Source: Viridibacillus soli (lineage in GTDB: Bacteria; Bacillota; Bacilli; Bacillales_A; Planococcaceae). Taken from it: a stretch of 64,000 nucleotides of DNA. The stretch is from positions 62,001 through 126,000 of the forward strand of contig NZ_JAEOAH010000015.1 of assembly GCF_016612995.1 (NCBI RefSeq), written 5' to 3'. Shown piece by piece: positions 1 through 8,479 of the stretch. The translations under genes were made by a program, and so were the position numbers. How positions within the stretch are numbered: the first letter of the stretch is position 1; each line of letters opens with the position of its first letter. The notes beneath the pieces are model-generated. The model had not been told where the DNA came from. It worked only from the letters and a program-made list of their open reading frames with translations, and ran no database searches.

Positions 1-600
1 ATCCCTATTGCAGAAGAAACTGGATTGATCAATGATATCGGGACATTTATGCTTGAACAAGCTTGTTTACAAGCAGCCACATGGCATAAAAAAGGCTTAA
101 ATTTAAAAGTAAGCATCAACTCATCTGTACGCGAATTCCGCGACAAAAATATGGTCTTACAAATCCGAAAAGTATTAGAAAAGACAAATTGTCCTGCCAA
201 TCTATTACAAATAGAAATTACAGAAAAGTTTGCATTAGAAGCTGAAGCTGAAACTTCAATTATCCAACAAATGAAACAATTAGAAGCAGATGGTATTGTC
301 TTCGTTCTGGATGACTTTGGTACAGGCTATGCATCATTCCGTTACATGCAATTACTTCCATTAGCTGAAATTAAAATTGATCAAACATTTATTTCAACAT
401 TGGAATATCAAAAGAAAGTTCAAAAACTAATTCAAGGTATAATACAATTCGGAAAAACTATCAATATGCGGGTCTTAGCAGAAGGTGTTGAAACTGCTGG
501 GCAACAAGAATTACTTGCAGGATTTGGCTGTGATGCCGTGCAAGGCTATCATATTAGCCACCCTGTTACACCTAGAGAAATAGAGAAATTGTTAAAATAA
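1..600 (+). CDS. EAL-domain cyclic-di-GMP phosphodiesterase, C-terminal part
   Basis: This is the 3' end of a gene that starts before the window; the reading frame is open from base 1. The visible 199 residues are most of an EAL domain, which hydrolyses the second messenger c-di-GMP to pGpG. The EAL signature itself lies upstream and out of sight. The other catalytic and metal-binding positions are intact: Asn in VSINSS, Glu in EITE, the Asp pair in DDFGTGYAS, Lys in EIKIDQTF, Glu in AEGVET and Gln in VQGYHIS. An active enzyme is therefore likely. Whether a GGDEF, PAS or membrane sensor domain precedes it cannot be seen. The gene ends at a strong terminator shared with the convergent exporter genes. 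Confidence 0.9.
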   Translation: MPIAEETGLINDIGTFMLEQACLQAATWHKKGLNLKVSINSSVREFRDKNMVLQIRKVLEKTNCPANLLQIEITEKFALEAEAETSIIQQMKQLEADGIVFVLDDFGTGYASFRYMQLLPLAEIKIDQTFISTLEYQKKVQKLIQGIIQFGKTINMRVLAEGVETAGQQELLAGFGCDAVQGYHISHPVTPREIEKLLK

Positions 601-689
601 TACACTGTTTTATTTCTTTCAAATGATGCAATACAATTACTAAAAAATCAATTGATTCGAATAAAACAAATTTATAATCCTATAATATA

Positions 690-726
690 AAAATGGCCTT
701 CGCTTAAGTAAACGAAGGCCATTTTT
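690..726. terminator. bidirectional Rho-independent terminator
   Basis: A perfect 12-bp stem (AAATGGCCTTCG, 691-702, with its complement at 713-724) has A-runs on the left and T-runs on the right. It can therefore serve both the EAL gene on the plus strand and the exporter genes on the minus strand. Confidence 0.9.
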
Positions 727-730
727 ATAT

Positions 731-1195
731 TTACATAACATCTCCAATAGCTTTTGCCTTTCGTTTACGAATCATATTGAAGATGAGTTGCATAAATACT
801 TCCGCAAAGACAAGTCCCATAACAATTGCACCCGTAATAATGAACGCTCTTGCTGCATATTGAATGCTTGCAAGATAATCATTTTCAACAACATGTCTCA
901 TCGCGTTATATGCCATTCCACCAGGAACGAGTGGAATAATACCGGCAACACTAAAAATAATCATCGGCATTTTAAACCGTCTTGCCAAAATATGCGCTAC
1001 TATCGAAATAACAAAAGCTCCCGCAAAGGAAGCTGGTACGGCATCCACACCTTGCTTCTGCAAAGTAAAGTATATTAGCCATCCAATGGCACCCGCTAAT
1101 CCACAATGGAACAGCGTTTTTTTCGGTGCATTAAAGAGAATCCCAAAAGCCGCTGTTGCTATAAAACTAAAAACTCCTTGGATGACCCACAACAT
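731..1195 (-). CDS. threonine/serine exporter, small subunit (ThrE C-terminal/YjjB type)
   Basis: A 154-residue membrane protein with about four to five hydrophobic segments and the family hallmark IIPLVPGGMAYNAM. In Corynebacterium ThrE the two halves are one protein; here, as in E. coli YjjP/YjjB, they are split. I start it at 1195 (MLWVIQG) because AGGAGG lies just upstream, rather than at the longer in-frame start at 1246. The TAG stop of the upstream partner is embedded in that AGGAGG, so translation of the two halves is probably coupled. It likely exports small amino or organic acids; the substrate is inferred from the family. Confidence 0.8.
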   Translation of the reverse strand: MLWVIQGVFSFIATAAFGILFNAPKKTLFHCGLAGAIGWLIYFTLQKQGVDAVPASFAGAFVISIVAHILARRFKMPMIIFSVAGIIPLVPGGMAYNAMRHVVENDYLASIQYAARAFIITGAIVMGLVFAEVFMQLIFNMIRKRKAKAIGDVM

Positions 1196-1205
1196 AGTAT
1201 TCCTC

Positions 1206-1955
1206 CTAAAATGACAATACGAGTGCAATACCCGCTCCAATTGCAAATGCTGTTAAAAAGGCTTCCATACCTTTAGCTACGCCGGACACAAAATGTCCCG
1301 CCATCAAGTCACGCACAGCATTTGCAATAAGCAAACCTGGCACTAATGGCATGACAGAAGCAATTATAATTTTATCTATTTGAATACCAATACCAAATCT
1401 CACTGCTAAAAACGCTGTAATGCCTACGAATAGCGAAGCTGTAAATTCCGCAAAAAATTTCACCTTCGTTAGCTCATGCATTAATACGAAAATTAGAAAT
1501 CCAACACCACCAGCTAAAATTGCTGCAGCTACATCCTTCCACATTCCTTCAAACAAAATTAAAAAACAGCCGCTCGCAATAGCCGCAGCGACTATTTGCA
1601 CCCAAGTTGGGAATAGTAAATTTGCGCGATCTAAACGCTGTAACTCCTCATACGCTTCTTCTAAAGTAATTTGCTCTGTCGCCAAACGACGTGATACGCC
1701 ATTAACAAGTGCAATTTTTGCTAAATCCGTCGAACGTCTCGGAATTTGGATAATTCTTGTCGGCCTTTGATGACCAGCAGAAAATATAATTCCCGTAGGT
1801 GTCACGAAGCTTTGTGCGGATGTTAACCCTTGTGAATTTGCCATGCGTAACATCGTATCCTCAGCACGATAGGTTTCGGCTCCACTTTGCATAAGTAATC
1901 TTCCGGCAAGAAGAAAACAATCTATCGCAAGCTCTTCTTCTTTAATCTCAATCAC
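1206..1955 (-). CDS. threonine/serine exporter, large subunit (ThrE N-terminal/YjjP type)
   Basis: A 249-residue protein of the DUF1212/ThrE_1 family. The N-terminal soluble part carries the typical GRLLMQSGAETYRAEDTM stretch, followed by about five membrane segments and a second PLVPG motif (MPLVPGLLIANAVRD). It starts with GTG at 1955 behind a GGAG site. It lies 10 bp upstream of the small subunit and the two form one transcription unit ending at the terminator near 690-726. Export of threonine, serine or a related metabolite is known for the family; the actual substrate is open. Confidence 0.8.
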   Translation of the reverse strand: MIEIKEEELAIDCFLLAGRLLMQSGAETYRAEDTMLRMANSQGLTSAQSFVTPTGIIFSAGHQRPTRIIQIPRRSTDLAKIALVNGVSRRLATEQITLEEAYEELQRLDRANLLFPTWVQIVAAAIASGCFLILFEGMWKDVAAAILAGGVGFLIFVLMHELTKVKFFAEFTASLFVGITAFLAVRFGIGIQIDKIIIASVMPLVPGLLIANAVRDLMAGHFVSGVAKGMEAFLTAFAIGAGIALVLSF

Positions 1956-2185
1956 TATTTTCTCCAGCCTTTCATAATCTAATTTTATTAAAAATACGTT
2001 ATGTATGACTATTTATTCTAAAAAATGTCGTTTTCTTCCTGAAAATTCATTTTTAAAATGACATTTTTACTTATTTTCCAACAAAAGAAGCTTTTTTAAC
2101 ATAAATTGAAAACTTTTCACGCTACTCGGCCGTCTAATCGTATAGAATAGAACACATAATAGTTTTAAAGGAGGTCTATGGGGTA

Positions 2186-3562
2186 ATGACCACATCACGC
2201 CCGAAAAAAAGAGGGCTTTGGATTGACACCATTTTGATTAGTAGCATTTTAATTTTATCGGCCATTTTGCTTTTCTTATTTATTTCGTCTAAAACCGACA
2301 AAGATTCTTCAGTAGCTAATGGTGTCGCTTTAGCAGCGGAACCTGAGCTTAAAACGAAGGCTTCGGAATATTCCGGTATTACTATTGCCACTATCATTTC
2401 AGAAGACCCACGTATGCCATACTCAATTCAATATCCGCAAACTGATAATAAGGCATTTAACAAAGTCATTAAAGATGCCGTTTATAAAACACGTGATACC
2501 TACTTAGAGGAGATGGAGAAAAGACTCCAAAAAGATGCAAAAAAAGTTGGCAACTTAACAATAACATTTGATACTTTGCAACATAAAAAGAACTATTACT
2601 CATTTGTTTTAACAACAACTACATATAAGGGTACAGGGTATAAAGACCAAACTGTTCAAACCTTCATGTATGATAATAAAAATAATAAGCAATTGTATTT
2701 AAATGATGTTATTAAAAATGAAAATAACTTAGTTAAGCTTGCATCGCTTGTACAACAACAAATAATAAACAATGATAAGCTAAAAACATACGCCAATACG
2801 GAAAAATTAAAAAATGCTACGAAGCCTACGTTTGCGAATTATAAGCATTTTTCATTAACTGAAAGTAATCTATACATTTATTTCGACGGTGAGCAGCTGT
2901 CTAATGATATTAAATCGATTTCAGAGATTAGAGTTCCGCTGACTTCTTTAAATAGTATACTTGCTAAACCATTCCAATTAGAAGAGAAAACAGCAAATAA
3001 ACTTGTGAAAAAGAAACAAATTGCATTGACATTTGATGATGGACCTAATGCAAAAGTGACACCTAAAGTCTTGAAAACACTTAAGAAATATGATGCAAAG
3101 GCAACCTTCTTCATGCTTGGAAGCCAAGCGATGTACAATCAGAAGCTTGCAAAAAAAGTGGCGGATGCTGGACACGAAATCGGCAACCATTCATTCTCTC
3201 ATGCAAATTTAAAAAACCTTTCGAATGCGAAGATCAAAAGCGAATTAACGCGCACAAATCAAGAAATTAAAAACGTAACAGGTAAAAATCCGACGTTGTT
3301 CCGCCCTCCTTACGGCTCAGTAGATAAGCGTGTACGCGCACAAACGAACCTGCCTTGTATTTTATGGGATGTTGATACACTTGATTGGAAATACCGTAAT
3401 GCTAAATCTCTTTTAACAATGATCAAAATGTATGCCGGTAATGGTGATATTATTTTGATGCATGATATTCATCCAACTACAGCGCAAGGTTTAGACGCTG
3501 TTCTAGCCTATTTGCAAAAGCAAGGCTTTGAATTTGTAACTGTTTCTGAGTTAAGAAAATAA
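2186..3562 (+). CDS. pdaC: membrane-anchored polysaccharide deacetylase, PdaC-like
   Basis: 458 residues. One N-terminal membrane anchor (about residues 10-31), then a DUF4163/DUF3298-type extracellular region (about 60-260), then a NodB deacetylase domain (about 270-455). The catalytic motifs are complete: TFDDGPN (metal-binding Asp), HSFSH (HxxxH metal ligands), RPPYG, and LMHD with the catalytic His. This layout and length match Bacillus subtilis PdaC, which removes acetyl groups from peptidoglycan MurNAc and confers lysozyme tolerance. PgdA-type GlcNAc specificity is the alternative. The start at 2186 follows AAAGGAGG; an earlier ATG at 2178 runs into a stop at once. It is monocistronic. 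Confidence 0.85.
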   Translation: MTTSRPKKRGLWIDTILISSILILSAILLFLFISSKTDKDSSVANGVALAAEPELKTKASEYSGITIATIISEDPRMPYSIQYPQTDNKAFNKVIKDAVYKTRDTYLEEMEKRLQKDAKKVGNLTITFDTLQHKKNYYSFVLTTTTYKGTGYKDQTVQTFMYDNKNNKQLYLNDVIKNENNLVKLASLVQQQIINNDKLKTYANTEKLKNATKPTFANYKHFSLTESNLYIYFDGEQLSNDIKSISEIRVPLTSLNSILAKPFQLEEKTANKLVKKKQIALTFDDGPNAKVTPKVLKTLKKYDAKATFFMLGSQAMYNQKLAKKVADAGHEIGNHSFSHANLKNLSNAKIKSELTRTNQEIKNVTGKNPTLFRPPYGSVDKRVRAQTNLPCILWDVDTLDWKYRNAKSLLTMIKMYAGNGDIILMHDIHPTTAQGLDAVLAYLQKQGFEFVTVSELRK

Positions 3563-3589
3563 TAACATTCTCCCTATGACCAACTAATT

Positions 3590-3626
3590 AGGGCCTTGAT
3601 TATATTTTGTAATCAAGGGCCCTTTT
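3590..3626. terminator. terminator between pdaC and the convergent ABC-F gene
   Basis: An inverted repeat (GGGCCTTGATTA ... TAATCAAGGGCCC, with one bulged G) is followed by TTTT. The reverse strand also has T-rich flanks, so it may work for both genes. Confidence 0.8.
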
Positions 3627-3631
3627 AATGA

Positions 3632-5491
3632 TTATTCTTCGATCCACTGTTCTAATAGTTTCTCAAGTTGTGCCTCTAACTTAACTTTCTCTGTTAGGAG
3701 TTGTTCATATAACAACCAATCCTGCTCTTGATTAATCGTCTGATGTAGCTGTTTTAAAGTTGCTTCAAGCTGCGTAATCTCCTGCTCTATATGCTGATTA
3801 TTTTCGGTAACCTTCACTTTTGTAGACGCTTTTTTTGTATGCTTCAAAGACTGTGCTGCGTTGCGTAGATTTTGTTCCTCAACCTTCTGACGTGCCCAAT
3901 CATATGGTCCTTCATAAGTTGTTAGTTGTTGATGCTCAAGCCACACTGTTTTTGTAAATATTTTATTTAAAAAGAAGCGATCATGAGAGATAGCCAAAAT
4001 AGTACCTCTGAAGTCCTCTAACGCGTCTTCAAGCACTTCTCTTGATTCGATATCCAAATGATTTGTCGGTTCATCTAGTATGAGTAAATTGACGTCTTGG
4101 TGCATGAGCTGTGCTAATCTAAGTCGCATACGTTCACCACCACTTAAATCGGCAATCCGCTTAAAAACATCTGCTCCGTAAAACATAAATTTCGCTAAAA
4201 TATGACGTGCATCACCTTCAGTGACAGATACCTCATCCCGAAAAACATCAATGAGTCGTGCTTTTGGCTGAATAATTTTAAAATGCTGAGATAAAAAGCC
4301 AATCTTTACTTGGCTGCCTAACTTACAAGTACCAGAATCTATCGTTATTTTATTCAGCAACATATTCAATATAGTCGATTTGCCTGTACCGTTGCGACCT
4401 ACAATCGCCATATGCTCTTGCCAAAATAGTTGTAAACTCGCATTTTGAAGTAATACTTTTTCTCCAAAAGTTTTAGTAACATTGTCTAGAATGGCCACCT
4501 CTTTACCACTACGCGGAGCCGCTTCGAATGATAAATTCATCTTTTTCGGATCAATAATTGGCTTACGTAGCTTCTCTATTCGCTCTAGAGCTCTCTCCAT
4601 ATTACGTGCGCGTCGGTGCATCGCCTCATTCGGAGGATTCGCTTCGTTCGCCCATTGACGCATACGTTTGATCGCCTCACGCATCTTCTTCAACTTCTTC
4701 TGCTGTTCCTCATATTGCTGGAACTCTCTCATAAGACGCTCTTCTTTTTCAATACAAAAATCTGAATAGCTACAATGATAAACTTGCAACTCACCTTGCT
4801 CTAAATCTGCAATTTTCGTGACAACCTTATCTAAGAAATATCGGTCATGCGAAACAATAACAACTGTCCCTGTATAATCGAGTAAATATTGCTCCAACCA
4901 TTCTACTGCAAATAAATCTAAATGATTCGTCGGTTCATCTAGCAATAGTAAATCCGGTTTCGTTAATAGCAGCTGACCTAGCATAATTTTCGTCTTTTCT
5001 CCACCACTAAGACTATTAAAGGGCTGTTCTACAAAATCATTTAACTGCAGACCGTTAACGACCGTGTCCATTTGTACTTGCATACTATAACCGTCTGCTA
5101 ATGTGAAGCGTTCCTGCACGTCGCCATATTGCACTAGATAGCGCTCTAGCTGCTCAGATGTAGCGATAGCCATACTTTCTTCAAGTTCCTGCATTTGGTT
5201 CTGTAAAACGAGTAAATGCTTGAATGCTTGCGCTAAAATGTCTCGCCCCGTTACAGACTCTGCAAATACCGGAATTTGTGCTAAATATCCGATTTTTGTC
5301 CCCTTTTTAAAATGAATTTCCCCTTGATCGGGTGATTCAACTCCTGAGATAAGCTTAAATAATGTCGTCTTTCCTGAACCGTTACGTCCGACAATACCTA
5401 AACGAACTCCTGTTTTAATATCTAATACTAAGTCTTCAAAGATACTATTCCCGCCGAGCATTTTACTTATATGTTGAACTGTACAAATCAT
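3632..5491 (-). CDS. ABC-F family ATPase (ribosome-associated)
   Basis: 619 residues with two ABC ATPase domains and no membrane segment. Domain 1 has Walker A GRNGSGKTT, signature LSGGEKTK and Walker B LLLLDEPTNHLD. Domain 2 has GRNGTGKST, LSGGERMRLR and LLILDEPTNHLD. Between them lies a long charged linker (about 240-310), and the last 80 residues are a charged coiled coil, as in Uup/YdiF-type proteins. ABC-F proteins act on the ribosomal E site, either rescuing stalled ribosomes or protecting against antibiotics. Housekeeping translation-factor and antibiotic-resistance members cannot be told apart from sequence reading alone. It is a single-gene unit. Confidence 0.9.
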   Translation of the reverse strand: MICTVQHISKMLGGNSIFEDLVLDIKTGVRLGIVGRNGSGKTTLFKLISGVESPDQGEIHFKKGTKIGYLAQIPVFAESVTGRDILAQAFKHLLVLQNQMQELEESMAIATSEQLERYLVQYGDVQERFTLADGYSMQVQMDTVVNGLQLNDFVEQPFNSLSGGEKTKIMLGQLLLTKPDLLLLDEPTNHLDLFAVEWLEQYLLDYTGTVVIVSHDRYFLDKVVTKIADLEQGELQVYHCSYSDFCIEKEERLMREFQQYEEQQKKLKKMREAIKRMRQWANEANPPNEAMHRRARNMERALERIEKLRKPIIDPKKMNLSFEAAPRSGKEVAILDNVTKTFGEKVLLQNASLQLFWQEHMAIVGRNGTGKSTILNMLLNKITIDSGTCKLGSQVKIGFLSQHFKIIQPKARLIDVFRDEVSVTEGDARHILAKFMFYGADVFKRIADLSGGERMRLRLAQLMHQDVNLLILDEPTNHLDIESREVLEDALEDFRGTILAISHDRFFLNKIFTKTVWLEHQQLTTYEGPYDWARQKVEEQNLRNAAQSLKHTKKASTKVKVTENNQHIEQEITQLEATLKQLHQTINQEQDWLLYEQLLTEKVKLEAQLEKLLEQWIEE

Positions 5492-5544
5492 GATTAATTA
5501 CTTCCTTCCGTATGACACAGCTGAAAGCACTCGTTTTTTGCCAA

Positions 5545-5582
5545 AACAAAAAGACTGCCTGATTAACAGACAGTCTTTTACG
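5545..5582 (-). terminator. terminator of the acyl-CoA dehydrogenase unit
   Basis: A 13-bp stem with one mismatch (AAAAGACTGCCTG / CAGACAGTCTTTT). On the minus strand it is followed by TTTTTGTTTT. It closes the transcription unit containing the CoA-transferase, the acyl-CoA dehydrogenase and the small ORF. Confidence 0.8.
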
Positions 5583-5613
5583 CCTTAAAATATGGCTTGG
5601 AAAGAATGGCTAA

Positions 5614-5745
5614 TCAGCTGTGGATTGTTTGATTTTGTTGAAAAATGGGCGCACTTATCCCGTTGTTCGCAAAATCGAAAGAAATTGCACATGTAATTGG
5701 CAAAAATTCCAAAGTATAAACATATGCATCCACAACGTTATTCAT
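5614..5745 (-). CDS. small ORF of 43 residues, unknown
   Basis: I do not recognise this peptide. It begins 38 bp after the acyl-CoA dehydrogenase stop, behind an excellent GGAGGTGAGG ribosome-binding site, and ends just before the terminator, so it could be a third cistron. It has no basic region; the middle is mildly hydrophobic (VYTLEFLPITCAISF) and there is one Cys. It could be a real small protein or a chance ORF; the ribosome-binding site is the main support. Confidence 0.4.
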   Translation of the reverse strand: MNNVVDAYVYTLEFLPITCAISFDFANNGISAPIFQQNQTIHS

Positions 5746-5782
5746 TCTTTCCTCACCTCCGTTTCGAATAATTATGAATAGT

Positions 5783-6994
5783 CTAACATAATTGGTGATC
5801 AATTTCAAATGGCCATTTAGGCAGCATATGATTTAACGGTTTATCCACACGCACACCTAATACATAATCTGCCTGCATTAGCGTATGAATTTCACGTGTT
5901 CCCTCATAAATAACAGGCGCTTTTGAGTTACGCAGGAAACGGGCAACTGGATAGTCATCAGAATATCCATACGCACCGTGTATTTGCACTGCATCATCTG
6001 CTGCTTTGTTAGCGAAATCACACGCCTGCCATTTTGCAAGGGATGTTTCGCGTGTATTACGAATCCCTTGATTTTTTAATTCGCCTACTTGATAAACAAG
6101 TAGACGACTCATTTGGTAACCAGCTTCCATTTTCGCTATCATTTGCTGAACAAGCTGATGCTGTCCAATTGATTTACCGAATGTGTGGCGCTCATGACAG
6201 TATTTCACACTTTCCTCGATACATGCCATCGATAAACCAACCGCCCCCGCTGCTACTGTGAAACGGCCGTTATCTAATGCAGCCATCGCAATTTTAAACC
6301 CTTCTCCCTCTTCACCTAATAAGTTTTCTTTTGGTATCTTTACATCTTCGAAGAATAACTCACCCGTGTTACCCGCGCGAATACCATACTTCCCTTTAAT
6401 CGCTTTTGACGAAAAACCTTCCCACGTACGTTCTACAATGAAAGCTGAAATACCTTTATGCTTCAATGAACGATCACCTGTGTAAGCAAATATAATGAAA
6501 TAATCCGCTACATCACATAAAGAAATCCACGTTTTTTGGCCGTTTAAAATATAATGGTCACCAACTAATACCGCATTTGTTGTCATAGCAGCTACATCAG
6601 ATCCAGCTCCTGGTTCAGTTAATCCGAAGGCACCAATTTTTTCACCTTTAGCTTGAGGGTTGAGGTACTTTTTCTTTTGCTCCTCATTACCCCACTGTAG
6701 AAGAGTCATGCTATTTAAACCTATATGCACGGACACAGCCGTACGAAATGCTGTATCACCACGCTCTAGTTCTTCACAAACTATTGCTAAAGAGTTATAG
6801 TCCATACCACTACCACCGTACGCTTCTGGAATGCAAACACCCATTAAACCTATAGCCGATAGCTTTGGTAAAATAGCTGGATCAAACTTCCCTTGACTAT
6901 CCCACTCACCAATATGAGGAATGATTTCTTTATCCACGAAAGCACGCACCGTATTTCTCAGCATTTTCTGTTCTTCAGTAAATTCAAAATTCAT
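5783..6994 (-). CDS. acyl-CoA dehydrogenase, probably glutaryl-CoA dehydrogenase-like
   Basis: 403 residues with full acyl-CoA dehydrogenase architecture: N-terminal helical domain, middle beta domain (FGLTEPGAGSDVAAM; NGQKTWIS) and C-terminal helical domain with the catalytic Glu in VIYEGTREIHT. That last motif resembles the YEGT-xx-IH motif of glutaryl-CoA dehydrogenases. The enzyme transfers electrons from an acyl-CoA to FAD and then to electron-transfer flavoprotein; a glutaryl-CoA enzyme also decarboxylates to crotonyl-CoA. The start at 6994 follows GGGGAG, only one base after the stop of the CoA-transferase, so the two are tightly coupled. Pairing with a CaiB-type transferase next to a lysine dehydrogenase supports the glutaryl-CoA role. 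General short-chain acyl-CoA activity remains possible. Confidence 0.8.
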   Translation of the reverse strand: MNFEFTEEQKMLRNTVRAFVDKEIIPHIGEWDSQGKFDPAILPKLSAIGLMGVCIPEAYGGSGMDYNSLAIVCEELERGDTAFRTAVSVHIGLNSMTLLQWGNEEQKKKYLNPQAKGEKIGAFGLTEPGAGSDVAAMTTNAVLVGDHYILNGQKTWISLCDVADYFIIFAYTGDRSLKHKGISAFIVERTWEGFSSKAIKGKYGIRAGNTGELFFEDVKIPKENLLGEEGEGFKIAMAALDNGRFTVAAGAVGLSMACIEESVKYCHERHTFGKSIGQHQLVQQMIAKMEAGYQMSRLLVYQVGELKNQGIRNTRETSLAKWQACDFANKAADDAVQIHGAYGYSDDYPVARFLRNSKAPVIYEGTREIHTLMQADYVLGVRVDKPLNHMLPKWPFEIDHQLC

Positions 6995-6995
6995 A

Positions 6996-8165
6996 TTAAC
7001 TCTCCCCTTTTTGTGTAATTTCCTCAAACAAAGGCTTTAAAATTTCATCGTTGTGCTCACCATGATTTGGCGGGTGATGTCTAACTGTCACAGGTGTTCT
7101 TGATAATTTCAACGGACTCCCAATCATTTTAATAGGACCTGCTGTCGGATGATCATATGAGATGAACATATCACGAGCCTGTAACTGCTCATCTTGTTCC
7201 ACTTCTTGTATATTTTGAATCGGCCCAGCTGGAATATTTTTTTCACGACATGCTTTATACCAGTAGGTTGTAGATTCCTGTAAGAAAGCTCTTTGCAGTA
7301 AAGGGATCAATTCATCACGTTGTCTTACGCGATCTGGATTTGTATGAAAACGTGCATCCAGTGCGTATTCAGGTACCTTTAATACTTCACAAAGTGCTGC
7401 AAACTGGTGGTCATTCCCAACCGCAATAACCATTTCGCTATCCGCAGTTTTAAACGTCTGATACGGTACGATATTGGCATGTGCGTTGCCAATAGCTGCT
7501 GGGGTATTACCAGACATTAAATAGCTACTTGCTACATTTACTAGTGCACTCACTGCAGAATCGTATAATGCGATATCTACCTTTTGACCAATTCCTGATC
7601 GAGTTCGTTCTAGTAATGCTGATTGAATGCCTATACATGCATACAAACCCGTGAGCACATCTGTGATAGCTACCCCTGTTTTTTGCGGCCCCGTTTCTGA
7701 TGTTCCCGTAATACTCATCAGACCACTCATTCCTTGGATAATAAAATCATACCCTGGTACGTAACGTTTCGGCCCGGTCTCACCAAAGCCAGTAATCGAG
7801 CAATAGACAATGCCTGGATTAATCTCGATAAGTGTCTCATAGCTTAAGCCAAAACGCTCCATCGTACCTGTTTTAAAATTATTGATAATGACATCACTGT
7901 CCTGCACGAGCTTTTTAATAACCTCGCGCCCTTCTTCTTCCTTCAAATTGAGTGTAATGGCCTTTTTATTACGATTTGCTGTTAAATAATACGCACTTAC
8001 ATCTGCTTGAAATGGAGGGCCCCACTTCCGTGTCTCATCTCCGCCATCAGGATCTTCTATTTTAATGACCTCCGCACCTAAATCTCCTAAAATCATTGTG
8101 CAGTATGGTCCCGCAAGCACTCGAGATAAATCGATAATACGAATATTCTCTAAAGCACCAGACAT
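6996..8165 (-). CDS. CaiB/BaiF-type (class III) CoA-transferase
   Basis: 389 residues, full length for the family. It has the N-terminal IDLSRVLAGPYCTMILGDLG signature and the conserved Asp in VPGYDFIIQ, which forms the covalent aspartyl-CoA intermediate in family III transferases. It moves CoA between carboxylic acids. In bacteria and mammals, relatives paired with glutaryl-CoA dehydrogenase activate glutarate with succinyl-CoA, and I infer that here. The stop lies in the ribosome-binding region of the following dehydrogenase. A long leader (8166-8479) with a hairpin separates it from the lysine dehydrogenase gene, so it may have its own regulated promoter. Confidence 0.85.
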   Translation of the reverse strand: MSGALENIRIIDLSRVLAGPYCTMILGDLGAEVIKIEDPDGGDETRKWGPPFQADVSAYYLTANRNKKAITLNLKEEEGREVIKKLVQDSDVIINNFKTGTMERFGLSYETLIEINPGIVYCSITGFGETGPKRYVPGYDFIIQGMSGLMSITGTSETGPQKTGVAITDVLTGLYACIGIQSALLERTRSGIGQKVDIALYDSAVSALVNVASSYLMSGNTPAAIGNAHANIVPYQTFKTADSEMVIAVGNDHQFAALCEVLKVPEYALDARFHTNPDRVRQRDELIPLLQRAFLQESTTYWYKACREKNIPAGPIQNIQEVEQDEQLQARDMFISYDHPTAGPIKMIGSPLKLSRTPVTVRHHPPNHGEHNDEILKPLFEEITQKGES

Positions 8166-8196
8166 CCTGTCACCTCTCTTCTTCGGTCAATAAAAA

Positions 8197-8249
8197 AGCC
8201 AATTCAAAAAGACTCCCGTGAATATACTGAGTGTCAAATTGAACTGGCT
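8197..8249 (-). terminator. terminator-like hairpin in the leader before the CoA-transferase gene
   Basis: On the minus strand AGCCAGTTCAA pairs with TTGAATTGGCT across a loop of about 30 bases and is followed by TTTTTT. It sits 230 bases after the lysine dehydrogenase stop but only about 30 bases before the CoA-transferase start. It could end the upstream operon or act as an attenuator. The rest of 8166-8479 shows an AT-rich stretch and a short AAAACC/GGTTTT hairpin, with no riboswitch class I recognise and no T-box motif. Confidence 0.5.
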
Positions 8250-8479
8250 CGTATCTGCGACGAAAAACCGGGTTTTGGCTTTCAACAGATTAGGTAGTCA
8301 TATTTGTAACGTAATTCAATTATGCATTTTATAACTCATGGTTTTTTAAAAATTACTCCCTCAATACATTATTGTAAATATTCAAACTTTTCAGTTCGAA
8401 GTAATAGGGAGAATCTTTGGGTTTTTCGAGATTCCTTCACTGTTTATGCCTCATAAAAACAAATTATGACAGGTGCCCT

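Noticed and set aside
788-1078. 96-residue plus-strand ORF opposite the ThrE-type exporter
   Set aside because: Asn/Arg/Lys-rich composition of an antisense shadow, no ribosome-binding site, and the minus-strand gene is clearly real.
1956-2185. Possible small gene in the 230-base gap before pdaC
   Set aside because: AT-rich with frequent stops in all frames; only the pdaC ribosome-binding site is evident.
8166-8479. T-box or known amino-acid riboswitch in the leader of the CoA-transferase gene
   Set aside because: No T-box AGGGTGG-ACCGCG motif and no lysine-riboswitch core blocks could be found on either strand.
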